From the NCBI RefSeq assembly GCF_004331485.1, contig NZ_SJKD01000009.1, positions 124,001 to 188,000 of the forward strand: DNA of 64,000 bases, read 5' to 3'. Positions 8,153 to 14,766 of this stretch are shown here, piece after piece. Position 1 is the first letter of the stretch; each line of letters begins with the position of its first letter. Position numbers and translations under genes: made by a program. The notes under the pieces were generated by a model. It did not search any database. It was given only the letters and a program-made list of their open reading frames with translations, and had not been told where the DNA came from. The stretch is from Kribbella capetownensis (lineage in GTDB: Bacteria > Actinomycetota > Actinomycetes > Propionibacteriales > Kribbellaceae).

Positions 8153-9054
8153 TCACTCCCGTCCTGCTCGCCGCACTCGCCCTGGTGCTGACGGGGCCGG
8201 CACCGGCGCTGCTGGCACGTTCCAGCTGGCCCTACCGGATCCCTCGCGCTGCCGTCGCGCTCTGGCAGGCGATCTCGCTCGCCGCCGTACTGGCCGCGCT
8301 GGGCGCCGGCATCGCGCTCTCCTACTCCACAGCGGGCGAGCCGGGCCGGCCACGCTTCGACCCATCGTCGGCCCGGGACCTGCTGGCGGCCGTCATCCTT
8401 GCCATGACCGCACTGGTTCTGGTGAGACTCCTCTGGGCAGCCGGCCGAGTCGCAGTGGGCACCAGGGCTCGCCGCAAGCGGCACCGCGACCTGGTCGACG
8501 TACTGGCGACGCCCGACGGTCTGATCCCGGGGCTGCGCGTCCTGGCCGAAGAGACACCGCTGGCCTACTGCCTCCCAGCTCTCCGCGGCGCCCGCGTGGT
8601 CGTGTCGGTCGGAGCTCTGGACAGGCTCGACGACAACGAGCTGCGAGCCGTGCTCGCCCACGAGCAGGCGCACCTCCGCGCCCGGCACGATCTTGTCCTC
8701 GAGGCGTTCACCGCACTGCACATGGCATTCCCGCGCTGGGTCCGCAGCGACGTAGCACTCGAGCAGGCACGCACGCTGGTCGAGCTGCTGGCCGACGACG
8801 ACGCCCGCCGCCGCAACGGCCCACGCCCACTCGCCCGTGCGCTGGTCGCCCTGGCAGGTGCGCCGGCGCCGGAGGCAGGACTGGCCGCTGCCAAGTCGTC
8901 GACCGTACTGCGGGTCCAGCGCCTCGCCGACCCCGAGCCGAGCAACACCTGGCTCGCCGCCTGCACCTACGCCGTGGCGGCCGCCCTCCTGATCCTCCCG
9001 ACGATCACCGTCGCCGCCCCACTCGTCAAAGCGATCGTCAGCGCGGTGAGTTAG
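8149..9054 (+). CDS. M56-family membrane metallopeptidase (BlaR1-like protease half)
   Basis: This 301-residue membrane protein has helices at both ends (about 3-22, 35-60, 72-95 and 270-295). A cytoplasmic zinc-protease core contains LAHEQAHLRARHD near residue 165, which is the HExxH motif. There is no C-terminal penicillin-binding sensor, so unlike BlaR1 it cannot be a direct beta-lactam receptor. Such short M56 proteins pair with BlaI repressors in actinobacteria and are thought to inactivate them on a signal that is usually unknown. Translational coupling to the repressor by GTGA supports a two-gene switch. The 3' end overlaps the convergent next gene by 17 bases. Confidence 0.9.
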   Translation: MITPVLLAALALVLTGPAPALLARSSWPYRIPRAAVALWQAISLAAVLAALGAGIALSYSTAGEPGRPRFDPSSARDLLAAVILAMTALVLVRLLWAAGRVAVGTRARRKRHRDLVDVLATPDGLIPGLRVLAEETPLAYCLPALRGARVVVSVGALDRLDDNELRAVLAHEQAHLRARHDLVLEAFTALHMAFPRWVRSDVALEQARTLVELLADDDARRRNGPRPLARALVALAGAPAPEAGLAAAKSSTVLRVQRLADPEPSNTWLAACTYAVAAALLILPTITVAAPLVKAIVSAVS

Positions 9055-9607
9055 CCGGCTGGTAGCGGAGCAGTACGCCGCCCTTAGCCCACGGCTTGGC
9101 CTCGATCAGGTCGAGGTCGACCGGCTGGCCGCCGACCGGGAACGCACTCTTCCCCGCGCCCAGCAGGATCGGGCAGATCCGCAACTGCACCTCGTCGACC
9201 AGACCGGCGTGCAGCAGCGAGTGGAACAGCGTGATGCTGCCCCACAGGATCAGGTCCTTGCCGTCCTGCTCGGCCTTGATCGCCCGCACCGCGTCGAGGT
9301 CGCGGACCACCAGGCCGGGCTCGTACGCCCCCCACGGCGCGCTCTCGAGCGTCGTGGACACGACCACCAGGTGCAAGGCGTTGAGCTTCTGCGCGATCAG
9401 CTCACCGGCCGACGCGGCCGTCGGCCAGAACGCGGCGAACAACCGGTACGTCTCGGCGCCGAGCACCATCGTGTCGACGTTGTCGAGCAAAGCGAGATTG
9501 TCGGTGTCCGACTGCCCCGCGATCGTGTCGAAGAACTCCAGCCCACCGTCCGGTCCGGCGGCGTACCCGTCGAGGGTGACGTACTCCTGAAAGATCAGTC
9601 GCCTCAT
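9038..9607 (-). CDS. Dihydrofolate reductase family protein (RibD C-terminal-like)
   Basis: The 189 residues show the fold of the RibD C-terminal/DHFR-like family, which binds NADPH. The start is RRLIFQEYVTLDGYAAGPDGG. It is followed by LGAETYRLFAAFWP, then DLILWGSITLFHSLLHAGLVDEV and PILLGAGKSAF near the end. Many actinobacterial members are stand-alone reductases of unknown substrate, so neither folate nor riboflavin should be assumed. Translation starts at the ATG at 9607, and a tiny membrane ORF lies just upstream on the same strand. Confidence 0.88.
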   Translation of the reverse strand: MRRLIFQEYVTLDGYAAGPDGGLEFFDTIAGQSDTDNLALLDNVDTMVLGAETYRLFAAFWPTAASAGELIAQKLNALHLVVVSTTLESAPWGAYEPGLVVRDLDAVRAIKAEQDGKDLILWGSITLFHSLLHAGLVDEVQLRICPILLGAGKSAFPVGGQPVDLDLIEAKPWAKGGVLLRYQPANSPR

Positions 9608-9616
9608 CCAGCGAGG

Positions 9617-9712
9617 CTACCCGAAATGTTTCCCCTCACCCCGGGCCACGGCCAGCAGCACGAGCCCCGACAGAACCAGCAGAACGACCATGGTGACGAC
9701 GAATGTCAGCAC
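9617..9712 (-). CDS. Putative 31-residue single-span membrane protein
   Basis: A GTG at 9712, preceded by GGAGAG at a spacing of two bases, opens a 31-codon frame. It encodes a hydrophobic helix (FVVTMVVLLVLSGLVLLAVA) followed by a short basic tail RGEGKHFG and a TAG stop. It sits 9 bases upstream of the DHFR-like gene and 42 bases after the threonine-aldolase-like stop, all on the same strand. The composition fits a real small membrane peptide, but no family is recognised and chance cannot be excluded in such GC-rich DNA. Confidence 0.4.
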   Translation of the reverse strand: MLTFVVTMVVLLVLSGLVLLAVARGEGKHFG

Positions 9713-9754
9713 TTCTCTCCCCGTATCCCCAACCCAACAATCACACTGACGACC

Positions 9755-10846
9755 TCAGTGCCGCAAAAGTTCCCCGAACGCCTTGGCGACTTCGTCGACC
9801 TGCCAGTCCAGCGTATGTGGAGCGACCACCAACTCGATCCACGACCATCCGGGGACGTCGGCAGGCTGCCAGCGACCGCAGATCGCCTCGCGCGTCGTCT
9901 CCATCCGCTGCACCGCGGCGGTCTCGATCGTATCGGCTGCCTGCGGTGCGTAGACCCGGAACGAGTTCGTGTGCGGCGGCTCCGGGAACACCCGGAAACC
10001 CTCGCTCTGCAAGGCCATCGAGAGCTCGACCGCCCGCTGGTACAGGTCCCCCATCAGCGGCAGGACGGTCCGCAGTCCCTCCCGAGCAGACACGGCGTAC
10101 GGGAACAGCGTATAGAGGTTGCCGCCCAGCCGCCGCTGCCAGCGCCGTACCTCGGCGATCACGTCCTCCGGCCCGGCCAGCGCCGCACCGCTCAAGCCAC
10201 CTAGCACCTTGTAGAACGACACGTACACCGTCGACGCGAGCGCCGCGATCTCAGCCAGGCTGTGGCCCAGGTACGGCGTGCTCTCCCACAAGCGAGCGCC
10301 ATCCAGATGAAGCGGTACGCCGCGCTCGCGACAGGACTCGGCGAACACGACCAGCTCGTCCCACGTCGGCAGGACGAAGCCACCATCGCGCAGCGGCAGC
10401 TCCACCGTCACCGCGGCCAGCTTCCCCGGAATCGCGGCCAGCTCGTCCGGCCGGGGCTGCCGCGGCTCCGAGGTCATCCGCTCGATCCGGAGCCGGTGCA
10501 CCTCTTCCAGTGCGTTCAGCTCGTGCACGAGCAGGTGGGACAACCCGTGCACCGCGACCCGATCGGTCCCGGCGCGGTCGGCGTACACGCGCAGGACGCT
10601 CTGCTGGGCCATGATCCCGGTCGGCATGAAGACCGCCGCCGGCTTCCCCAGGAGGTCGGCGACCTCCTGCTCGAGCGCGGCGACGTCTCCATCGTTGCCG
10701 TAGACGTCGGCCGAGTCCTCGCACGCGACCTCTGTGAGCTGCCGCAACCTGTCCTGCACAGGCACCCGTGGGTGTGACAGCCAGCGTTCGCAGTTCTCGG
10801 CCGCGGCCTTCCGGCGGGCCCTGAGGTCGTCAGAGGTAGTAGCCAC
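9755..10846 (-). CDS. Threonine aldolase / beta-eliminating lyase family PLP enzyme
   Basis: Members cleave L-threonine or L-allo-threonine to glycine and acetaldehyde with pyridoxal phosphate. Over its 363 residues the protein has the fold-type I pattern: VYGNDGDVAALEQEVADLLGKPAAVFMPTG near residues 48-77, LHLDGARLWE in the middle (the Asp that contacts the PLP ring nitrogen), and SFYKVLGGLSGA with the PLP-binding Lys. The N-terminal 40 residues are a helical extension. Translation starts at a GTG at 10846. The exact amino-acid substrate cannot be read from the sequence. Confidence 0.88.
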   Translation of the reverse strand: MATTSDDLRARRKAAAENCERWLSHPRVPVQDRLRQLTEVACEDSADVYGNDGDVAALEQEVADLLGKPAAVFMPTGIMAQQSVLRVYADRAGTDRVAVHGLSHLLVHELNALEEVHRLRIERMTSEPRQPRPDELAAIPGKLAAVTVELPLRDGGFVLPTWDELVVFAESCRERGVPLHLDGARLWESTPYLGHSLAEIAALASTVYVSFYKVLGGLSGAALAGPEDVIAEVRRWQRRLGGNLYTLFPYAVSAREGLRTVLPLMGDLYQRAVELSMALQSEGFRVFPEPPHTNSFRVYAPQAADTIETAAVQRMETTREAICGRWQPADVPGWSWIELVVAPHTLDWQVDEVAKAFGELLRH

Positions 10847-10882
10847 GCCCCTATCCTCTCGTGCCCCGCAACCCGTTTGGGC

Positions 10883-11581
10883 TCAGATCTTGGCAGTGAC
10901 CACGTGCTCGCCCTGGAGCGTCCTGATCTCCACCGACCGCACCTGGTTCAGCGGCACCAGCACGCCGCCGCCGAACTTGCTGCCCTCCTGCGCGGCCTTC
11001 GCCGACACCACCCAACTGCCCGCGATCCAGGTCTTGCCCGACTTGTCGGTCACGACCATCTGGCACTCGGCACCGGCCTTCAGGCCGGTGATCTGCACCA
11101 TGACCCAGCTCCACCCGGCCCGCGGCTCCACCGTCGTCGCCATCGTCGTGCCGGTCGCGACGTCCGAGGAGTTGACGTGCTTGGACCCGGCGACAGGAAC
11201 CTCGGCCGGCTCGGAAGTCTGCCGTCCGATGGCCACGCCGCCACCGAGTGCACCGGCCACCACCAGCACCGCTGCGGCTGCCAGCAACCACGTGCGGGTC
11301 CGCTTCCGGGCGGGCGGGGCCTGAACCGGCGCCGGCTCGACGGCGGTCTGCCGCACCTCCCGCAGCGTGCGCTGCAGCAGGAGTTCGCCACCGTCGGGCG
11401 GACCGTCCAGGAACGCCTCCGGCGGCACCTCGCCCAGGAAGTACTTCATCTCCTCCAACTCGGCCACCTCGGTGCGGCACTCGGCACAGGTGGCCAGGTG
11501 CTCGTCGACCTCGCGGACCTCGTCGGGCTCGAGCGCGCCCAAGGCGTAGGCGCCCAGCTGCGAGCGATCGTGCTCAGTCAT
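10883..11581 (-). CDS. Zinc-dependent anti-sigma factor, RslA/RskA type
   Basis: The 232-residue protein starts at the ATG overlapping the sigma-factor stop (ATGA). Residues 1-60 form an anti-sigma domain with EHLATCAEC, the HxxxCxxC zinc motif. One membrane helix (about residues 98-118) is followed by an extracytoplasmic domain of about 110 residues resembling the RskA C-terminal fold. It should hold the neighbouring ECF sigma factor at the membrane until an oxidative or extracytoplasmic signal releases it. The zinc motif suggests thiol redox sensing, as in RslA or RsrA. The partner assignment rests on adjacency and overlap. Confidence 0.92.
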   Translation of the reverse strand: MTEHDRSQLGAYALGALEPDEVREVDEHLATCAECRTEVAELEEMKYFLGEVPPEAFLDGPPDGGELLLQRTLREVRQTAVEPAPVQAPPARKRTRTWLLAAAAVLVVAGALGGGVAIGRQTSEPAEVPVAGSKHVNSSDVATGTTMATTVEPRAGWSWVMVQITGLKAGAECQMVVTDKSGKTWIAGSWVVSAKAAQEGSKFGGGVLVPLNQVRSVEIRTLQGEHVVTAKI

Positions 11582-12189
11582 CGGGCCACCTCCGCTTCTG
11601 TTCCGGCCATCACCGCGCGCAGAGCTCGGAGGGCGTAATACGATCTCGATTTCACGGTACCGGGCGGGACGCCGAGTTCCTTGGCGGCCTCTGCGACCGA
11701 GCGGCCCCGGTAGTACAACTGCACCAGCACCTCGCGATGTTCCGGCGACACCTGGTCGAGTGCGTCCATCACGATCATGGTGTTCACCACGGACTCGGAA
11801 TGGTCGCCCTCGACCGGGGGCCGGATCTCTACGTCGGCGACCTCGGCCGGTCGCGCCGCTCGGGCCCTGGCCCGGTCGGTGACGATGTTGCGTGCCACCG
11901 TCAGCAACCATCCGCGCACGGATCCCTTGCCCGCGGTCAGGTCGCCGGCGTGTTTCCACGCCCGCACCAGAGTCTCCTGTACGACGTCCTCCGCGGCCGC
12001 ACGGTCGCCGGTCAGCCGGGTCGCATAAGCCAGCAGGCTGCGGCCGTGTTCGGCGTACAGCGATCGGATCAGCGTCTCGGCAGCCTCCGGCCCCGGGTAG
12101 TCACCCACCGTCCGTACGATAGGGGATTCACCGGCCACCGCAATGGCTGGGCTCAACCGCGGCCGGAACTCAGTAACCTGAGTTGCCAT
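11578..12189 (-). CDS. ECF RNA polymerase sigma factor, SigL-like
   Basis: The protein has the sigma-2 region SLYAEHGRSLLAYATRLTGD and AEDVVQETLVRAWKH, and the sigma-4 region VSPEHREVLVQLYYRG, VAEAAKELGVPPGTVKSRSYYALRALR. The pattern is close to that of M. tuberculosis SigL. The start is uncertain: the ATG at 12189 gives about 203 residues and overlaps the end of the upstream lipoprotein gene by 20 bases, while a GTG farther in would also fit. A longer frame to 12315 is rejected because it lies inside that gene. The operon order is lipoprotein, sigma, anti-sigma. Confidence 0.92.
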   Translation of the reverse strand: MATQVTEFRPRLSPAIAVAGESPIVRTVGDYPGPEAAETLIRSLYAEHGRSLLAYATRLTGDRAAAEDVVQETLVRAWKHAGDLTAGKGSVRGWLLTVARNIVTDRARARAARPAEVADVEIRPPVEGDHSESVVNTMIVMDALDQVSPEHREVLVQLYYRGRSVAEAAKELGVPPGTVKSRSYYALRALRAVMAGTEAEVAR

Positions 12190-12682
12190 TACTGGACGGC
12201 TGGGTCGTGATCTTCTTGCCGTCCGCGCCGACGACCCACCAGACTCCACCGACCGCCTGGCCTTTGGCGTCGCCCGCCTTCGTGTCACTGGCGAACAGGT
12301 AGATGGGGAGCCCACCGACCGCCAACTGCTTGCTGCCGTCGGACCGGGTCACCGTGCTGACCAGCGAGGCGTCGATTCCGTCGAGCTGCGGCGTACCGTC
12401 GCCGGCGGCTACGACCGGCCACTTGGCCAGGCAGTCGCCCTCACAGTTCGACTTGCCGGACGCGTCCTTGTCGAACACGTACACCGTTCGCCCGTTGCCG
12501 TCGACAATGACCTTGCCGAAGCTGCCGACATCGGCCGTCGCGAGCTTCGCGCCGGCCGCGGCCGGTGCGCTCGAGCTGCTGCTGGATGTCCCACCGCTGG
12601 CGGAGTCGCCGTCGTCACCGCAGGCGGTCAAGCCGGCGAGGCCCAGCGCGCACACACCGATCACAATTCCCAGACGCTTCAT
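12170..12682 (-). CDS. Secreted lipoprotein with Yx(FWY)xxD repeat motif (COG4315 type)
   Basis: The 170 residues start with a lipoprotein signal peptide ending LAGLTAC (lipobox Cys near residue 21) and a Ser/Ala-rich linker. A conserved domain follows: GRTVYVFDKD (the Yx(FWY)xxD motif), a Cys pair in NCEGDCLAKWPVV, and LPIYLFASD. Proteins of this type are found next to ECF sigma operons; their biochemical role is not established. The two cysteines could form a disulfide. It is the first gene of the sigma/anti-sigma operon and lies right behind an ECF-type promoter. The ribosome site is GGAGGA. Confidence 0.9.
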   Translation of the reverse strand: MKRLGIVIGVCALGLAGLTACGDDGDSASGGTSSSSSSAPAAAGAKLATADVGSFGKVIVDGNGRTVYVFDKDASGKSNCEGDCLAKWPVVAAGDGTPQLDGIDASLVSTVTRSDGSKQLAVGGLPIYLFASDTKAGDAKGQAVGGVWWVVGADGKKITTQPSSNGNSGY

Positions 12683-12715
12683 CAGGTCCTCCTCGGGTCA
12701 CCGTTGAACACCTGC

Positions 12716-12743
12716 CATACGTCCGGAATCCGTGACCGGTTCA
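12716..12743 (-). promoter_or_regulatory. ECF (SigL-type) promoter of the lipoprotein-sigma-anti-sigma operon
   Basis: Read on the minus strand, TGAACC (12743-12738) is followed after exactly 16 bases by CGTATG (12721-12716). This fits the TGAACC/CGT pattern known for M. tuberculosis SigL. It ends 33 bases before the ATG of the lipoprotein gene, in the right direction. Autoregulation of the operon by its own sigma factor is therefore likely. Confidence 0.65.
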
Positions 12744-12767
12744 AACCGGAGAGATATCGTTTCGGGC

Positions 12768-13100
12768 ATGGTTTCAGGCATGGATGAGATCCCCGCCGCG
12801 ATCCAGCGTGCACTCACCGCGATCGACGAGCAGGACAACGACGCGTTCGTGGCGGCCTTCGCCGCCGACGGCTACGTCGACGACTGGGGCCGCCAGTTCC
12901 GGGGACACGACCGGATCCGGTCCTGGAGCGACAACGAGCTGATCGGCAAGCGGGCCACCTTCACCGGCACCCAGGTGTCCACTCCTGGTAACCCGCTGAC
13001 GATCGTCACCCAGGTCGGCGGCGACGGCTTCAACGGCCCGTCCCACTTCACCTTCGACGTCCAGGGCGACCAGCTCGCGTCGATGACCATCACCGCCTGA
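12768..13100 (+). CDS. NTF2/SnoaL-like small protein
   Basis: At about 110 residues, the alpha-plus-beta pattern IQRALTAIDEQDNDAFVAAFAADGYVDDWGRQFRGHDRIRSW fits the cone-shaped NTF2/SnoaL fold (helices, then RGxxxI). It is a fold-level assignment; some relatives are isomerases or hydratases and many have no known activity. Two ATGs, 12768 and 12780, are possible; GGAGAG about 12 bases upstream favours 12768. It is divergent from the ECF operon and its own promoter would overlap that control region. Confidence 0.7.
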   Translation: MVSGMDEIPAAIQRALTAIDEQDNDAFVAAFAADGYVDDWGRQFRGHDRIRSWSDNELIGKRATFTGTQVSTPGNPLTIVTQVGGDGFNGPSHFTFDVQGDQLASMTITA

Positions 13101-13188
13101 CCTCTTGCATAGTTGCCGGAGGCAAGGACAGCGTCAGGCGCTCGTGATCCGAGCCTCGACAGCACCCTTCGGCATCTACAGTTCGGTC

Positions 13189-14049
13189 ATGAGAATGTCA
13201 GCGCGCCGGTACCTGCGGCTGCCGAAGGTCGAGAACCCTCCGGAGTTGTCGGTCGCCGAAGCTGCGCTGCTCGTGTTTGCCGAGGTCGGCCCGGCAGCGA
13301 CTGGTGGCACGGTGCTCGAACTGGCGCAGGTCGGAGCCGTGCGGGTCGACGAGGGCAGCACTGAACACTCGCCGCAGACAGTCGTCCTGGTCGATCCCGG
13401 GGCAACCGCGGGCGAGCACCATCGGGTCCTGCTCCGGGGGATGTTCCCATCGCTCAAGCCGGGCGACAGCCGGATGATGCGGCGCGGGCGGAAGGACAAT
13501 CTGCGGATGCTCGGCGCGCACCAAAAGTTCCGGACCGCGGTCGACGAGCGGGTTGCCGAGCGCGGTTGGTTCCACCGGTCACCGGCGTCCGGTCGTGCCG
13601 GGGCGATGCTCCGCCGTACGCGGCTGGCGGGTTGGGGCAGTCTGACGCCCGCCGGTCACGAGATGGTGGCCGAGGTGCTCGGCTTCCGGCGGTACTTCGC
13701 CACCCTCGAGGCCGGCGACGTACGGCGTGCCGACCTGATCCGGTTCCTCCCTTGGGCGCTCGCCCTGGGACTGCACCACCGCTGGGAGCAACTGTCGACG
13801 GGCCTGGACACCGACGATGACGAGCCGGTGAGCTGGTGGAGCGCCACAAGCATGTTCCGCCTCGGCCCGTTCCGCCGCGGCCTCGCCGCCTTCGCTGACG
13901 CCGCCACGCTACGAGCCGCTCAGGACACCAAGTACGCCTACGGCCTGTACGACTACGACGCCGGCGACGACTTCACCTTCGACTCCGGTCCCTCCACCGG
14001 CAGCGACTCCGACTTCGGCGACGCCACCCCCAGCGACAACAACTGGTAA
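13189..14049 (+). CDS. DUF2207-like cytoplasmic domain protein
   Basis: The protein has 286 residues and no signal peptide or clear membrane helix. The middle part resembles the C-terminal cytoplasmic segment of DUF2207 membrane proteins: LSVAEAALLVFAEVG, a winged-helix-like stretch, FRTAVDERVAERGWF, GFRRYFATLEAGDVRRADLIRFLPWALALGLHHRWEQL. The usual N-terminal beta domain and membrane helices are missing. The last 35 residues are rich in Asp, Ser and Gly and look disordered. The role is unknown. An upstream frame would extend to 13105, but the ATG at 13189 is preferred. Confidence 0.7.
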   Translation: MRMSARRYLRLPKVENPPELSVAEAALLVFAEVGPAATGGTVLELAQVGAVRVDEGSTEHSPQTVVLVDPGATAGEHHRVLLRGMFPSLKPGDSRMMRRGRKDNLRMLGAHQKFRTAVDERVAERGWFHRSPASGRAGAMLRRTRLAGWGSLTPAGHEMVAEVLGFRRYFATLEAGDVRRADLIRFLPWALALGLHHRWEQLSTGLDTDDDEPVSWWSATSMFRLGPFRRGLAAFADAATLRAAQDTKYAYGLYDYDAGDDFTFDSGPSTGSDSDFGDATPSDNNW

Positions 14050-14059
14050 CCCACCAACC

Positions 14060-14464
14060 TCAGACCGCGCGGACGGTCAGCACGTCGTCGAGTCCCTCGA
14101 AGTCCGCTGCGTTGCGCGTGTACAGCGGCAGACCCCGGCTCGAGGCGATGGCCGCGATCATCAGGTCCATCCGCCGAGACCGGGGATCTCGGCCGGCCGA
14201 GATCACCAGCGCCACCAGCGTGCCGTAGCGAGCCGCGGCATCGCCGTCGAACGGCAACGGATCGAAGTCGGTCACGGCAGCTCCGAGCACCTCGGTCCGC
14301 GCGGCTCTGGTCGCCGCGTCCCTCGCCATCGCGACGCCCTGATGCAGTTCGGCCAGCGTCACGGCCGTGAGTTCGGGGTACTCCGGCAGTGCTTCGGCCT
14401 CGATCAGACCGCGATCGATGCACGCACGGGTGTCCAGAACGCCGGAAGCCGACGGATCACTCAC
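14060..14464 (-). CDS. PIN-domain ribonuclease toxin, VapC family
   Basis: The 134-residue PIN fold shows the acidic active-site set: Asp in GVLDTRACID near residue 11, Glu in TLAELHQG near 39, Asp in RRMDLMIAA near 100, and the late Asn/Asp pair in TRNAADFEG. VapC toxins cut tRNA or rRNA when free of their antitoxin. The GTG at 14464 lies inside the end of the upstream antitoxin gene (8-base overlap), giving coupled translation as expected for a toxin-antitoxin pair. The RNA target cannot be predicted. Confidence 0.88.
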   Translation of the reverse strand: MSDPSASGVLDTRACIDRGLIEAEALPEYPELTAVTLAELHQGVAMARDAATRAARTEVLGAAVTDFDPLPFDGDAAARYGTLVALVISAGRDPRSRRMDLMIAAIASSRGLPLYTRNAADFEGLDDVLTVRAV

Positions 14465-14735
14465 CGCCGCGCTCCCAGGGGTCGTCCTCGCCGACTCTGT
14501 CCTCGGCGCCGACGAACTCGTCCGCATCCTGTCGCATCAGCGCGGCATCCACCCGAGGCAGCCGGTGGTGCCGCTCCACCAGCTCCTGCGCGCTCGGGCG
14601 TCGCCGCTCGTTCAGCGGGCGCAGCTCGGCGACCTCGGTGCCGTTCCGAGTGATGTGGTAGATCACCCCGGCCTCAACAGCATCCATCACAGCCGCAGAG
14701 TGATTGCGGAACTCCCGCTGGGTGATGATCTTCAT
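14457..14735 (-). CDS. Antitoxin of the Phd/YefM type (VapB partner)
   Basis: The 92-residue protein begins KIITQREFRNHSAAVMDAVEAGVIYHITRNGTEVAELRP, which is the Phd/YefM fold that dimerises and binds DNA. The acidic C-terminal tail (DADEFVGAEDRVGEDDPWE) should wrap the PIN toxin and block its active site. The antitoxin gene precedes and overlaps the toxin gene, the usual order. It lies 31 bases after the smc stop on the same strand. Confidence 0.88.
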   Translation of the reverse strand: MKIITQREFRNHSAAVMDAVEAGVIYHITRNGTEVAELRPLNERRRPSAQELVERHHRLPRVDAALMRQDADEFVGAEDRVGEDDPWERGGE

Positions 14736-14766
14736 ACCCCAGCGCAGCTCCGTGAGACACGGCTCG

